Assembly: GCA_008080565.1 (NCBI GenBank)
Contig: VIKE01000004.1
Coordinates: 1-52,906, forward strand
Direction: 5' to 3'
Source of the DNA: Rhodocyclaceae bacterium
GTDB taxonomy: Bacteria > Pseudomonadota > Gammaproteobacteria > Burkholderiales > Rhodocyclaceae
DNA: 52,906 nucleotides
Shown: positions 9,598 to 19,145 of the stretch, one piece after another
How positions within the stretch are numbered: the stretch's first letter is position 1
Layout of the letters: each line of letters starts with the position of its first letter
Position numbers and translations under genes: made by a program
The notes under the pieces: generated by a model
What the model saw: only the letters and a program-made list of their open reading frames with translations
Told to the model about the DNA's origin: nothing
Databases searched by the model: none

Positions 9598-10733
9598 GAT
9601 CCCTCCATTTCCTTGCGATTACGCTCGTTGTTCAGGTGAAACGCACCGTCGACCACGAGTTTTTCCCCGCCTTTGAGACCTGACAGAACGACCCGCACCC
9701 CACCCTGCTCAGGCCCCAGTTTGACCTTGGCCAAACGGAAGGCACCATCGCCCACGGCGACAAAAACGTTGTCCTCGTCATTTTCACGAACGACTGCGCC
9801 GGCCGGTATGACCAGGCGATTCACCGGCTTGGCTTCAATCAGCATTGAAGCCAGCATGGCCGGCTTGAGGCGGCCATCGCGGTTATCCAGTTCGGTACGA
9901 ACCAAGACCGTGCGCGTCTCCGGGTCGATAGTCTGACCGACAAAAATCAGCTTGCCGACCAGCTTTTCATGGCCCAGCGCCGGCACTTCGATGCTCACCG
10001 ACTGCCCGGTCTTGACCTGGCTAACCTGCTGCTCCGGCACCTGTGCCACGGCCCACAGGCGCGACAGGTCGGCGACGACAAACAGGGAATCGGCGGGTTG
10101 CACAACCTGCCCCTGCGCCAGCTTGCGTTCAACGACAACGCCATTCAAGGTCGCCACGACCGGCGTCACGGAATTGACCTCACCCTGCTTGCCCAAGCGG
10201 TCAATGGCCGCCGGACCGACGCCCAGCAACTGCAATTGATCGCTGGCCGCCCGCGTTTCGGCCTTCGAAATCTGATATTCGCTTTCCCGACGCTGCAACT
10301 CGGCCGCACCGATCACGTCGGCCTCAAACAAGGCCTTGGCGCGTTCGGCATTGCGCCGATTCAGTTCCAGCTCGGCGCGCGCCTTGAGATAAGCCAGTTG
10401 CTGGCTGGACAACTCGCTGCTGTTCAACTTGGCAAGCACCTCGCCTTTTTTGACACTTTGACCAAGCAGGGCGTCGATATCGGTTACCCGGCCGGTTACC
10501 GTGGCGCCAATGCGGGCCAGACGTTGCTCGTCAAAATCGATGCGTCCACTGACACGCAGCGTTTCGGCCACCGGCTGAGTGCTCACCGAGTTCAACTTGA
10601 GCTGATCGAGCAACTCCGGCGACGGCGTAACGCTCAAGGGGTCGCGCACCTGCTGCGCGGCCGATTTGTCATTCTCCTGATTGCAGCCGGCCAGTGTTGC
10701 CACGGTCAACAGCAAAAATAGGGCTTTTTTCAT
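9594..10733 (-). CDS. RND periplasmic adaptor lipoprotein (CzcB/CusB family)
   Basis: A 379-residue membrane-fusion protein. Residues 1-17 form a lipoprotein signal with lipobox LAGC (C17), so it is anchored to a membrane by lipid. Next come a beta-barrel/lipoyl segment (VTGRVTDIDALLGQSVKKGE), a long alpha-hairpin with coiled-coil character (about residues 100-165), the returning lipoyl half (TPVVATLNGVVVERKLAQG) and the membrane-proximal domain. It bridges the pump and the outer-membrane channel. There is no methionine-rich or histidine-rich N-terminal metal-binding stretch. Its stop overlaps the pump start and its start abuts the channel gene stop. Confidence 0.92.
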   Translation of the reverse strand: MKKALFLLLTVATLAGCNQENDKSAAQQVRDPLSVTPSPELLDQLKLNSVSTQPVAETLRVSGRIDFDEQRLARIGATVTGRVTDIDALLGQSVKKGEVLAKLNSSELSSQQLAYLKARAELELNRRNAERAKALFEADVIGAAELQRRESEYQISKAETRAASDQLQLLGVGPAAIDRLGKQGEVNSVTPVVATLNGVVVERKLAQGQVVQPADSLFVVADLSRLWAVAQVPEQQVSQVKTGQSVSIEVPALGHEKLVGKLIFVGQTIDPETRTVLVRTELDNRDGRLKPAMLASMLIEAKPVNRLVIPAGAVVRENDEDNVFVAVGDGAFRLAKVKLGPEQGGVRVVLSGLKGGEKLVVDGAFHLNNERNRKEMEGS

Positions 10734-11968
10734 TATTCTTTTCCTCCGGGGATCGCCCGTAGTCGTTCAATTTCTACCCAGGCCGAAGCCAGTTCGTAAC
10801 GTGCAGTAATCAATTCGGCGCGCGCGGCGCGGAAAACCCTTCGCGCATCGAGCACTTCAAGAAAACCACGTTCGCCAAAACGATAGGCCGCTTCAGCTAC
10901 CTTCACGGCCGCTTCGGCCTGCTTGAGAATGCCGGACTCCAGCGCGACAACCTGAGCCTGGGCAATCTCATATTGCTGGAAGGCGATTTCAAGCTGCTGA
11001 GCCAGCGAGAACTCCTGCGCTGCCAACTCATGGCGGGCCCGCGACAGCTGCGCCGAGGCCTCACCAACCGGGCCGCTACGGCGGTCCCACAAGGGAATCG
11101 AAACGACCACGCCGAGTTTGCTGGTACGCGTATCGGGATCCTCATCCATGCCGGCCTTCAGCGCCACATTCGGCCAGCGCTGGCGTCGTTCGAGATCGAG
11201 TTGATGCTGGGCGCGCACCATTTCGGAGCGTGCGCGCGCCAAATCCGGGCTGGTTTGAGCCAATTGCTTGAGCAAGCTGTCGAGCGGCGGTAGTTCCGGT
11301 ACGTCTCGCAACAGGCCGCGCAGGGCAAAGTCTGCGGGCAACGCGCCTCCCACACTCTGGCGCAATTGCGAGCGCGCCTGCTCACCGCGAAATCCAGCCG
11401 CCTGGGCCGTTTTCTGAACGTTCAGCAACTCGGCATCGGCCTTGATCAACTCGAAACGCGGCGCCTCGCCGGTTTCCACCCGCAGCGCGATACGTGAGCG
11501 CACACTCTCCATGGCTGCCAAATCTTCACGCGTATTGCTCAGTTCAACATCACGCCGCAAGACCTCGAAATAACTCAGACGCAGGCGGGCCACCGTATCC
11601 GCCTCAAAGGCCCTGACCGCTGCCGTCGTCGATTCCAGCCCGGCCTCTGCCGCGCCAATCCGCGCTGACCGCCGCCACGGCATATCAAGCGGCTGGGTTA
11701 GCGTAACGCTGCGGGCATCACCGGTATTGCCACCCACCCCGCGGCTGCGCGATGTCCCGCCAAGATATTCCAGTTCGGGGTTGGGAAAGGCGCCGGCGCT
11801 ATCGACCGCGTAGCGTGCCGCAGTGATCTGGTCGCGTGCCGACAGTACGGCTCGGCTGGACGACAGCGCCAGCGCCTCTAGTTTCGGCAGATCGAATTCG
11901 GGCTGCGCGATAGCTAGCGTCGCGCTCATGCCCAAAGCGAAGGTGAGTATTTTTGTGCAATGCATCAT
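10733..11968 (-). CDS. TolC-family outer-membrane channel (CzcC-like)
   Basis: A 411-residue protein with a signal peptide (to about residue 21) and the two repeated helical hairpins of outer-membrane efflux proteins. The second repeat ends in the typical AEAAYRFGERGFLEVLDARR and ELASAWVEIERLRAIPG segments. It forms the exit duct of the tripartite metal pump encoded downstream. It is the first gene of the czcCBA-like operon, 41 bases after the htpX stop on the same strand, so readthrough from htpX is possible. Confidence 0.92.
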   Translation of the reverse strand: MMHCTKILTFALGMSATLAIAQPEFDLPKLEALALSSSRAVLSARDQITAARYAVDSAGAFPNPELEYLGGTSRSRGVGGNTGDARSVTLTQPLDMPWRRSARIGAAEAGLESTTAAVRAFEADTVARLRLSYFEVLRRDVELSNTREDLAAMESVRSRIALRVETGEAPRFELIKADAELLNVQKTAQAAGFRGEQARSQLRQSVGGALPADFALRGLLRDVPELPPLDSLLKQLAQTSPDLARARSEMVRAQHQLDLERRQRWPNVALKAGMDEDPDTRTSKLGVVVSIPLWDRRSGPVGEASAQLSRARHELAAQEFSLAQQLEIAFQQYEIAQAQVVALESGILKQAEAAVKVAEAAYRFGERGFLEVLDARRVFRAARAELITARYELASAWVEIERLRAIPGGKE

Positions 11969-12009
11969 AAAATTTACTTAGCAAACCGCGTGCCATTGGC
12001 TGGCTACGG

Positions 12010-12885
12010 TCAACGACCTCCCAAGGCAGCAATACGTTCTTCAAGCGGCGGATGCGTCGAGAACAAGGCCATCCAGCTGCTACCACCAGCGATGCCCGAC
12101 GCGGCCATGTTCTGTGGCAACGGCTCGGTATGCAGGTTGCCCAAGCGACGCAGCGCGTTTTGCATCGGCACCGGCGAGCCCATCAGGCCAGCTGCCCCGG
12201 CGTCGGCGCGGAATTCGCGCTGACGCGAGAACCAGGCGACGATGATGCTGGCGAGCAGGCCGAAGACGACTTCACAGATCATGCTCGTCACCATGTAGCC
12301 TATGCCCGGGCCAGTGTTTTCGCTGTCGCCGCGGCGCAGGAAGCCATCGACTACGTAGCCGACGATGCGCGACAGGAAGACGACGAAGGTATTCACCACG
12401 CCCTGGATCAGCGTCAGCGTGACCATGTCGCCATTGGCGATGTGAGCAACTTCGTGGGCCAGAACAGCTTCGGCTTCGTCACGCGTCATGCCCTGCAACA
12501 GGCCGGTCGACACCGCGACCAGCGAACTGTTTTTGGTGGCGCCGGTAGCGAAGGCATTCGGCTCGCCGTCGTAGATGGCAACTTCCGGCATCGGCAGGTT
12601 GGCGCGCTTGGCCAGTTTGGCGACAGTGTCGACCAGCCACATCTCCGTCGACGAACTCGGCGCCTCAATGACCCGGGCGCCAGTGCTCCACTTGGCCATG
12701 GTCTTCGACATGAGCAGCGAAATGAAGGCGCCACCGAAGCCGATTACGGCGGCGAAGACGAACAGCATGCCGACATTGAGACCGTTGGCCGTCAGGAATT
12801 TATTGACGCCCAGCACGCTGGTCGCCACGCTGAGAACCAGCATGACGGCGAGGTTGGTGGCGAGAAAAAGCACGATGCGTTTCAT
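12010..12885 (-). CDS. htpX: membrane-bound zinc metalloprotease HtpX
   Basis: A 291-residue inner-membrane M48 protease for quality control of membrane proteins under heat or envelope stress. It starts [16 protein letters not shown] (first membrane helix) with a clear ribosome site GAGGAG 7 bases upstream. The second helix follows, then the zinc motif [10 protein letters not shown], two further hydrophobic segments, and the third zinc ligand region with FRADAGAA. Length and order match E. coli HtpX (about 293 residues). It lies upstream of the metal-pump genes, which may tie both to envelope stress, and divergent from a LysR-type regulator gene with a 102-base gap. Confidence 0.96.
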   Translation of the reverse strand: MKRIVLFLATNLAVMLVLSVATSVLGVNKFLTANGLNVGMLFVFAAVIGFGGAFISLLMSKTMAKWSTGARVIEAPSSSTEMWLVDTVAKLAKRANLPMPEVAIYDGEPNAFATGATKNSSLVAVSTGLLQGMTRDEAEAVLAHEVAHIANGDMVTLTLIQGVVNTFVVFLSRIVGYVVDGFLRRGDSENTGPGIGYMVTSMICEVVFGLLASIIVAWFSRQREFRADAGAAGLMGSPVPMQNALRRLGNLHTEPLPQNMAASGIAGGSSWMALFSTHPPLEERIAALGGR

Positions 12886-12987
12886 TATCAACTCCTCGAA
12901 AGAGAAACAGGTGGATGTTATTGCATTGCAACAAACTAAAAAACGAGAGCAAAATGGAAATACTCTTCGATTTTTTCTGCAGAACTC

Positions 12988-13896
12988 ATGACGCCACTTA
13001 ACTATAAACATCTTCATTATTTCTGGGTCGTCGCTCAGGAAGGCAGCATTACCCGGGCGGCCGAACGCCTGGGCGTAGCCGTCCAGACAATCAGCGGCCA
13101 GCTCTCGCTACTTGAAAGGCAACTCGGCAAAGCCTTGTTCCACAGCCAGGGCCGGGGCCTGGTCCTCAGTGAGGCCGGGCGAGTGGCGCAGGGCTACGCC
13201 GACCAGATTTTCCAGCTTGGCGAGGCGCTGACCGAGGCCGTCGAGAACAGCGGTAGCGAGTCCACACTTCGCTTGCGCGCCGGCATTTCCGACGGAATTC
13301 CCAAACTTCTGGCTTACCGCCTGCTTTCGACTGTAACCAGCATGCCGGCCGATGTCCGCCTGATTTGCGACGAAGGCGAATTCGAAACCCTGCTCGCCGA
13401 CCTCGCCCTGCACCGACTCGATGTCGTGCTGACCGACCGGGCCGCTCCGGTCAGCGCCAATCTCAAGGTATTCAGCACGCCGCTCGGCGAATTCGCCACC
13501 GGACTGTTCGCGACGCAAGGGCTGGCCGAGCAGTACCGCGAAAATTTCCCGAAAAGTCTGGACGGCGCGCCACTGCTCCTGCCCACCCGCCACAATGCGC
13601 TGCGTGGCCGCATCGACCGTTGGCTGGAGAATTCGAACATTCACCCGAAAATCGTCGGCGAATTCGAAGATAGTGCCTTGCTGACGACCTTCGGACGTGG
13701 CGGTCTGGGCATTTTCCCGGCTCCGCTGGCGCTCGCCGAGCAAGTGGCCAGCCAGTTGCAAGCCGTGCCGCTCGGCGCCATGAGTGGCGTCAGCGAGCAC
13801 ATTTACGCCATCTCCAACGAGCGGCGCATCCGCCACCCGGCCGTCGAGGCGCTTTGCGCCGCCGCGCCGCAAGTCGTGATTGAGCCAAGGGTATAA
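12988..13896 (+). CDS. nhaR: LysR-type regulator, NhaR-like
   Basis: A 302-residue DNA-binding protein. The start [21 protein letters not shown] and the helix-turn-helix ([27 protein letters not shown]) match NhaR, which activates the sodium/proton antiporter gene nhaA in E. coli. A LysR substrate-binding domain follows (residues about 90-295). No nhaA is in the window, so the target here is unknown; in Rhodocyclaceae such regulators often stand alone. It is divergent from htpX, and regulation of that gene is possible. Confidence 0.82.
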   Translation: MTPLNYKHLHYFWVVAQEGSITRAAERLGVAVQTISGQLSLLERQLGKALFHSQGRGLVLSEAGRVAQGYADQIFQLGEALTEAVENSGSESTLRLRAGISDGIPKLLAYRLLSTVTSMPADVRLICDEGEFETLLADLALHRLDVVLTDRAAPVSANLKVFSTPLGEFATGLFATQGLAEQYRENFPKSLDGAPLLLPTRHNALRGRIDRWLENSNIHPKIVGEFEDSALLTTFGRGGLGIFPAPLALAEQVASQLQAVPLGAMSGVSEHIYAISNERRIRHPAVEALCAAAPQVVIEPRV

Positions 13897-13932
13897 TTTC
13901 CACCCCCCAACGCAAAACAAAGTCCAAAACCA

Positions 13933-15072
13933 ATGTCGCTGTTCCGCAAGACCACCCTTCTCGCCCTGAGTTTCGCTTTCGCCGCCCAGGCGCTGGCCCA
14001 GCAATTGCCCGTTCCCCCGTCTCTGGCCGCCAAATCGTGGCTGCTGCTGGAAATGGGATCGAATCAGGTGTTGACCGCAGAAAAATCCGACGAGCGCCTT
14101 GAACCGGCTTCGCTGACCAAGCTGATGACCGCGTACCTGACTTTCGCCGCCCTGCACAAGAAAACGCTGGCACTAGAACAGCCGCTGCCGGTCTCCGAAA
14201 AAGCTTGGCGCACCGGCGGCTCGAAGATGTTCGTCCGCGTCGACACGCAAGTACCGGTGGAAGACCTGATCAAGGGCATGATCGTCCAGTCGGGCAACGA
14301 CGCTTGCGTCACGCTGGCCGAAGGTATTGCCGGCAGCGAGGAAAACTTCGCGCAGATGATGAACCGCGAGGCGCAACGCCTGGGCATGAATGCCTCAAGC
14401 TTCCGCAACTCGACCGGCCTGCCCGATCCGGAGCACTACACCACGGCACGCGACCTTTCGTTACTGGCCAGCGCCCTGATCCGCGACTTCCCCGAGGAAT
14501 ACAAGAAGTATTATTCAATGAAGGAATACACCTATAACGGCATCACCCAGCCCAACCGCAACCGCCTGCTCTACATCGACCCCACCGTCGATGGCGTCAA
14601 GACCGGCCATACCGAAGCCGCCGGCTACTGCCTGATTTCCTCCGCCCTGCGCGACAAGCGCCGTCTGCTCTCGGTCGTCCTTGGCACGTCTTCGGACAGT
14701 GCCCGGGCCAGCGAGTCGCAGAAACTGCTCAACTGGGGCTACATTTCCTACGACTCCGTGACGCTTTACGCCAAGGATCAGGCGGTTGCCACGCTGCGTG
14801 CCTGGAAGGGCGCACAGAGCGAGGTCAAGGCCGGCTTTGCCAATGACCTGTCAATCGCCGTGCCCAAGAGTTACGCCGACAAGGTCAAGAGCGATTTCGT
14901 CGCCGAACCACGCCTGATCGCCCCGATCGAGGTTGGCCAGAAACTGGGCGTGCTTAAAGTCAGTATCGACGGCAAGGTTTATGGCGAATATCCGGTCGTC
15001 GCTCTTGAAAATGTGCCGCTCGGCAACATCTTCATTCGTATCCTCGACACCATCCGACTCTGGTTCAACTAA
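13933..15072 (+). CDS. dacC: D-alanyl-D-alanine carboxypeptidase (PBP5/6 family)
   Basis: A 379-residue penicillin-binding protein that trims the terminal D-Ala from peptidoglycan stem peptides. It has a signal peptide ending near AQA (residue 23), the active-site SLTK (S60, K63), the SGN motif in QSGNDAC, the KTG motif in VKTGHTE, a C-terminal beta domain, and a terminal amphipathic helix (IFIRILDTIRLWFN) for membrane anchoring. It is 36 bases after the nhaR-like gene and 4 bases before the D-amino-acid aminotransferase gene, the first of a plus-strand run ending in lipA. Confidence 0.95.
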   Translation: MSLFRKTTLLALSFAFAAQALAQQLPVPPSLAAKSWLLLEMGSNQVLTAEKSDERLEPASLTKLMTAYLTFAALHKKTLALEQPLPVSEKAWRTGGSKMFVRVDTQVPVEDLIKGMIVQSGNDACVTLAEGIAGSEENFAQMMNREAQRLGMNASSFRNSTGLPDPEHYTTARDLSLLASALIRDFPEEYKKYYSMKEYTYNGITQPNRNRLLYIDPTVDGVKTGHTEAAGYCLISSALRDKRRLLSVVLGTSSDSARASESQKLLNWGYISYDSVTLYAKDQAVATLRAWKGAQSEVKAGFANDLSIAVPKSYADKVKSDFVAEPRLIAPIEVGQKLGVLKVSIDGKVYGEYPVVALENVPLGNIFIRILDTIRLWFN

Positions 15073-15076
15073 ACCC

Positions 15077-15952
15077 ATGACGCCCTACGTCGCCGATCCC
15101 GTTTACCTGAACGGCCAGTTCAAGCCGCTGGCCGAAGCGGGCATTTCGCCGCTCGACCGCGGCTTTCTGTACGGCGACGGCGTCTATGAAGTAATCCCCG
15201 TCTATTCGCGCCGGGTATTTCGTGTCGATGAACATCTCAAACGCCTGCAGGCGACGCTGGACGGCATCAAGCTGGCCAATCCGCTGACGGCTGACGGCTG
15301 GAAGGCCGTCGTCCTCAAGCTGATCGAAACCGCCCCGTGGGAAGACCAGTCGATCTACCTGCAAGTCACGCGCGGCGCCGACGACAAACGCGACCACGCT
15401 TTCCCGCCGGCCAGTGTGCCGCCGACAGCTTTCGCCTTTTCTTCTCCACTGGTCACCACGCCGGCCGACATCCGCGCCAAGGGCGTCGCGGCGATCACCG
15501 TGCCCGACCTGCGCTGGTCGCGCTGCGACCTCAAGGTCATCTCGCTGCTCGCCAACGTGCTGGCCCGCCAGCAGGCCGTCGAGCAAGGCTGCGCCGAAGC
15601 GCTGCTGATTCGCGACGGCTTCATGAAGGAAGGCGCGGCCTCAAACATTTTCATCGTCAAGGACGGCGTGCTGTGCGCCCCGCCCAAGACCCACCTGATG
15701 CTACCGGGCATTACCTACGACGTGATCCTCGAATTGGCCGAATCCCACGGTCAACCGGTAAAAATCGCCGAAATTGAAGAAACTGAACTTCGTGCCGCCG
15801 ACGAGGTCTGGATGACCTCATCGACCAAAGAAATCCTTGCGATCACCACACTCGACGGACAGCCGGTCGGCACCGGGAAACCCGGCCCGCTGGCCGGACA
15901 GATGTGGCAGTGGTACCAGGACTTCAAGAACACCGTAATGCGCAAAGGCTGA
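15077..15952 (+). CDS. dat: D-amino-acid aminotransferase (class IV PLP)
   Basis: A 291-residue fold-type IV PLP enzyme interconverting D-alanine/2-oxoacids and other D-amino acids. It starts MTPYVADPVYLNGQF; the longer reading upstream overlaps the preceding gene and is rejected. Recognisable motifs are LDRGFLYGDGVYEVIPV, the region holding the PLP lysine (RCDLKVISLLANVLARQQA), EGAASNIFIVKDGVL and AADEVWMTSSTKEI. Its place after the D,D-carboxypeptidase suggests re-use of released D-alanine. Codons 223-234 coincide with a partial copy of the dispersed 36-bp element, with no insertion relative to the family. Confidence 0.92.
   Translation: MTPYVADPVYLNGQFKPLAEAGISPLDRGFLYGDGVYEVIPVYSRRVFRVDEHLKRLQATLDGIKLANPLTADGWKAVVLKLIETAPWEDQSIYLQVTRGADDKRDHAFPPASVPPTAFAFSSPLVTTPADIRAKGVAAITVPDLRWSRCDLKVISLLANVLARQQAVEQGCAEALLIRDGFMKEGAASNIFIVKDGVLCAPPKTHLMLPGITYDVILELAESHGQPVKIAEIEETELRAADEVWMTSSTKEILAITTLDGQPVGTGKPGPLAGQMWQWYQDFKNTVMRKG
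15745..15780 (+). repeat. dispersed 36-bp element, copy inside the D-amino-acid aminotransferase gene
   Basis: Block 1 at 15745-15758 is exact (14 of 14), the spacer TAAAAAT is 7 bases, and block 2 at 15766-15780 matches 11 of 15. It encodes the HGQPVKIAEIEE stretch, whose pattern (GxPV followed by an acidic position) is normal for the family, so the origin of the match is uncertain. Confidence 0.55.
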
Positions 15953-15953
15953 A

Positions 15954-16223
15954 ATGGCTTCGTACAAGGACACCCTCCTCGAATTCCCCTGCGAGTTCCC
16001 GCTCAAGATCATGGGCAAGGCTGACGACAGCCTGGCTCAGGTCGTCCTCGACATCGTCACCGTGCACGCCCCCGACTTCGACGGTGCAACGATGGAAATG
16101 CGCGCCAGCTCGGGTGGCAACTACGTCAGCCTGACGTGCACCGTCATCGCCACATCCAAGCCGCAACTCGATGCGCTATACACCGACCTCAGCGGTCACC
16201 CGATGATCAAGGTCGTGCTGTAA
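15954..16223 (+). CDS. DUF493/YbeD-family protein
   Basis: An 89-residue small protein with the ACT-like fold of the YbeD family: LLEFPCEFPLKIMGKA at the N-terminus, the GNYVSLTCTVIATSKPQLDALY core and the GHPMIKVVL end. YbeD lies between dacA and lipB in E. coli; here the same order (D,D-carboxypeptidase, aminotransferase, this gene, lipB) is kept. Function is unproven. It starts 1 base after the dat stop and abuts the lipB start codon. Confidence 0.9.
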   Translation: MASYKDTLLEFPCEFPLKIMGKADDSLAQVVLDIVTVHAPDFDGATMEMRASSGGNYVSLTCTVIATSKPQLDALYTDLSGHPMIKVVL

Positions 16224-16832
16224 GTGTTTCCTGTCGTCAAGCGCCTGGGGCGGGTCGATTACCAACCCACCTTCCAGGCCATGCAGGATTTCACGGCCAG
16301 CCGCACGGCCGAAACCCCTGACGAAATCTGGATTGTCGAACACCCCCCCGTATACACGTTGGGCCAGGCCGGCAAGCCGGAACACATCCTCAAGGACGTT
16401 GGCATCCCCGTCGTCAAGATCGACCGCGGCGGCCAAGTCACTTACCACGGCCCTGGTCAGGTCGTGCTCTACCTGCTGCTCGATCTCGCTCGCCTGAAAA
16501 TCAAGGTGCGCGAACTGGTCACCGCCATCGAACAGGCCGTCATCGACCTGCTGGCCAAATACGGCGTGACGGCCGAACGCCGCGACGGCGCCCCCGGCGT
16601 CTACGTCGGCGAAGCCAAGATCGCCGCGCTCGGCCTGCGCATCCGCAACGGCTGCAGCTACCACGGCGTCTCGCTCAATGTCGATATGGATCTTTCCCCC
16701 TTTGCGGCGATCAATCCCTGCGGCTATGCTGGCCTGAAGGTCATCCAGACCACGGACTTCAATATTCCGCTCACCGCTCACGAGGCTGGTGAGCAACTCT
16801 CTCAACACTTGCTACAGCAACTGGACAAATAG
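16224..16832 (+). CDS. lipB: octanoyl-[ACP]:protein octanoyltransferase
   Basis: A 202-residue cytoplasmic enzyme transferring octanoyl groups from acyl carrier protein to lipoyl domains. It has the signature [12 protein letters not shown] (about residues 70-81), the conserved lysine in [16 protein letters not shown], and the catalytic cysteine in NPCGYAGL. The start is GTG, directly after the DUF493 stop, so translation is probably coupled. lipA follows 2 bases later, giving the complete lipoylation pair. Confidence 0.96.
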   Translation: MFPVVKRLGRVDYQPTFQAMQDFTASRTAETPDEIWIVEHPPVYTLGQAGKPEHILKDVGIPVVKIDRGGQVTYHGPGQVVLYLLLDLARLKIKVRELVTAIEQAVIDLLAKYGVTAERRDGAPGVYVGEAKIAALGLRIRNGCSYHGVSLNVDMDLSPFAAINPCGYAGLKVIQTTDFNIPLTAHEAGEQLSQHLLQQLDK

Positions 16833-16834
16833 AA

Positions 16835-17779
16835 ATGGCTGAAAAAGGCGTCAAGCAAAAAGGCGAACTGAAAACCGCACGCATTCCCATCAAGATCGTA
16901 CCGGTCGACACCCCGTTGCGCAAACCCGAGTGGATACGCGTCAAGGCCGGCAACAGCGCCGGCCGCTTCGGCGAAATCAAGTCCATGCTGCGTGAAAAGA
17001 AGCTGCACACCGTCTGCGAAGAAGCCACCTGCCCGAACATCGGCGAATGCTTCGGCCGCGGCACGGCGACCTTCATGATCCTCGGCGACATCTGCACCCG
17101 GCGCTGTCCGTTCTGCGACGTCGGCCACGGCCAGCCGCTGCCGCCCAACCCGGACGAACCGCGCGAACTAGCCGAGTCGGTCGCCGCCCTCAAGCTCAAA
17201 TATGTCGTGATCACCAGCGTCGACCGCGACGACCTGCGCGACGGCGGTGCCCAGCACTTCGTCGACGTCATCCGCAACACCCGCGAGCTGTCGCCAACCA
17301 CCACCATCGAAACACTGGTTCCCGACTTCCGCGGCCGCATGGATGTCGCCCTCGACGTCCTCGGCGGCGCCCTGCCCGACGTCCTCAACCACAACATGGA
17401 AACCGTACCCCGCCTCTACAAGCAGGCCCGCCCGGGCGCCGACTACCAGCACTCGCTCGAATTCCTCAAGCAGTTCAAGGCGCACTACCCGAACGTCAAG
17501 ACCAAATCCGGCCTGATGGTCGGCCTCGGCGAAACCGACGAGGAAATCCTTGAAGTGATGCGCGACCTGCGCGCCCACGACGTCGAAATGCTGACCATCG
17601 GCCAGTATCTGGCGCCATCCGGTCACCACCTGCCGGTGACGCGCTACGTCCATCCCGACATCTTCAAGATGTACGAAGAAGAGGCCAAGAAAATGGGCTT
17701 CACTGGCGCCGCCTGCGCGCCGATGGTCCGTTCCAGCTACTGGGCCGACGAGCAGGCGCACAGCGCTGGCGTTGCCTGA
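16835..17779 (+). CDS. lipA: lipoyl synthase (radical SAM)
   Basis: A 314-residue radical-SAM enzyme inserting two sulfurs into the octanoyl chain made by LipB. The auxiliary cluster ligands are in [12 protein letters not shown] (about residues 64-75) and the SAM cluster motif is CTRRCPFC (about residues 90-97). The C-terminal RSSY motif ([10 protein letters not shown]) is present. Length and motifs are complete. It is the last gene of the dac-dat-DUF493-lipB-lipA run; no clear hairpin terminator follows in the 143-base gap. Confidence 0.97.
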   Translation: MAEKGVKQKGELKTARIPIKIVPVDTPLRKPEWIRVKAGNSAGRFGEIKSMLREKKLHTVCEEATCPNIGECFGRGTATFMILGDICTRRCPFCDVGHGQPLPPNPDEPRELAESVAALKLKYVVITSVDRDDLRDGGAQHFVDVIRNTRELSPTTTIETLVPDFRGRMDVALDVLGGALPDVLNHNMETVPRLYKQARPGADYQHSLEFLKQFKAHYPNVKTKSGLMVGLGETDEEILEVMRDLRAHDVEMLTIGQYLAPSGHHLPVTRYVHPDIFKMYEEEAKKMGFTGAACAPMVRSSYWADEQAHSAGVA

Positions 17780-17922
17780 TAATCGAGTCTGTCGGAAATT
17801 TTTACACCCAGCCCACAGAGCAATGCCAACCGCATTTTTAAACCAATGATTTCACTAGAATAGTAGCTGTTGGCGCATAATTTGCTTCAAACTCCCAAGA
17901 ATTACAATATTTCGAGGAAATC

Positions 17923-18552
17923 ATGAAGCTCTCAAAAATACTAGGCATTCTCGGGCTCATTGCGATGGGCATTGCGTGCAAGGCTAACGCAGCAAACGTT
18001 TCTTATACCGGAGCATTTTCCTCAGATTACGAGGCCCCACTATTTACTTTCACCCTAAACTCGGCGTCAAACATCAGCTTGCGCACTTGGTCTTACGCTG
18101 GAGGCACCAATGCAAACGGACAACCGATTGGAAGTGGGGGATTTGACCCTATTCTGGTTCTCTTCGACAGTAACGGTGATTTTTTTGGGCAATACGATAA
18201 TGGTCGCGATTTTGCAGACTCAGGGACCGGCCTCAAGCTTGACACTGAAGCAGAAATTACTGGCCTGGATGCAGGTGAGTACTTCATTGCAATCATGCAG
18301 TATGGCAATGCTGCCCCTTCCCACAAAGACGACGCATTCGCCACGACCAATTTCTCTCTAGCCATATTTGGAGACGAAAACACTCAGTGCTCACTGTTTG
18401 TCGATAAGGGCGGCAATTGCCGAGACGGTCACTGGGCATTCGACATCGTAACCGCTGATATTCCCGGAACCGTTCCTGAACCAGCCACACTTGCTCTTTT
18501 TTCACTAGGGCTACTAGGTATTGCCTCGTCGCGCCGCCAAAAAATTGGCTAG
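17923..18552 (+). CDS. PEP-CTERM sorted surface protein (DVUA0089-like)
   Basis: A 209-residue secreted protein with a signal peptide (cleavage near NAANV, residue 24), a beta-rich body, and a C-terminal PEP-CTERM signal: VPEPATLALFSLGLLGIASSRRQK, meaning the VPEP motif, a membrane helix and a basic end. Such proteins are processed by exosortase (EpsH/XrtA), which is not in the window. The body (SGGFDPILVLFDSNGDFFGQYDNG and LDAGEYFIAIMQYGN) matches the DVUA0089 family seen in exopolysaccharide producers. Base composition is visibly lower in GC than its neighbours. A ribosome site GAGG precedes the start, and a strong terminator follows. Confidence 0.88.
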   Translation: MKLSKILGILGLIAMGIACKANAANVSYTGAFSSDYEAPLFTFTLNSASNISLRTWSYAGGTNANGQPIGSGGFDPILVLFDSNGDFFGQYDNGRDFADSGTGLKLDTEAEITGLDAGEYFIAIMQYGNAAPSHKDDAFATTNFSLAIFGDENTQCSLFVDKGGNCRDGHWAFDIVTADIPGTVPEPATLALFSLGLLGIASSRRQKIG

Positions 18553-18576
18553 TTTTTTGAGCGAACCGATACCCTA

Positions 18577-18602
18577 GGCGCCCACAGATGGGCGCCTTTT
18601 TT
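18577..18602 (+). terminator. intrinsic terminator after the PEP-CTERM gene
   Basis: Perfect stem GGCGCCC/GGGCGCC with loop ACAGAT, followed by six T. It lies 25 bases after the PEP-CTERM stop codon and before the convergent lipoprotein gene. Confidence 0.9.
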
Positions 18603-18611
18603 ACGTTTGAA

Positions 18612-19142
18612 TTAATTCGGAGGCGGCGGAGGCGGCACCCCTGGTGGCGGCGGCGGGAGACCTGCATCACCGGAACGCACGGCGCGCGGGTAAGCCATAC
18701 TGGCTGGCACCGGCACGCGGTGCCCCTTGCTGTACATGCACTGGATGTAGGCATTGTCGTATTGACGCTGGGTGCCGACACCCGAGGCGCGTGCCGTATC
18801 GGCACCAGTTGCGCTGCCGAGCAGCAAACCAACGCCAGCGCCGGTCGCCGCACCACGACCGTCACCACCAATCGCAGCACCGGCCACCGCACCAACGGCT
18901 GCGCCGACCGCAGCACTGGTCACCGCAGATTCCCGGGCGGCCTCGCCGGCGGTCTTGCCGCCTATCTGGATGTGGGCAAACTGCCGGCAATACTGGTCGT
19001 CTTCGCGAAAACGCTCGATGCTCTGCCCGGTACCCGGCAAAACCATCACGCTCGGCCCGGTCGGCAATACCGTGCAGGCCCCCAGGAACAACGCACCGCC
19101 GAGCAGTCCCAAGCGCGGGAGAAGTGTTTTCTTTTCAGCCAT
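18612..19142 (-). CDS. glycine-zipper lipoprotein
   Basis: A 176-residue lipoprotein: signal with lipobox LGAC (C23), a region with CRQFAH, a glycine zipper (SAAVGAAVGAVAGAAIGG followed by a second GxxxG-rich stretch, about residues 75-115), a YIQCMYSKGH segment, and a proline-rich tail. Glycine-zipper proteins such as SlyB/YmgG-type insert in or stabilise the outer membrane. The gene follows a small secreted protein gene by 3 bases on the same strand and ends next to the terminator shared with the PEP-CTERM gene. Confidence 0.83.
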   Translation of the reverse strand: MAEKKTLLPRLGLLGGALFLGACTVLPTGPSVMVLPGTGQSIERFREDDQYCRQFAHIQIGGKTAGEAARESAVTSAAVGAAVGAVAGAAIGGDGRGAATGAGVGLLLGSATGADTARASGVGTQRQYDNAYIQCMYSKGHRVPVPASMAYPRAVRSGDAGLPPPPPGVPPPPPPN

Positions 19143-19145
19143 GAT

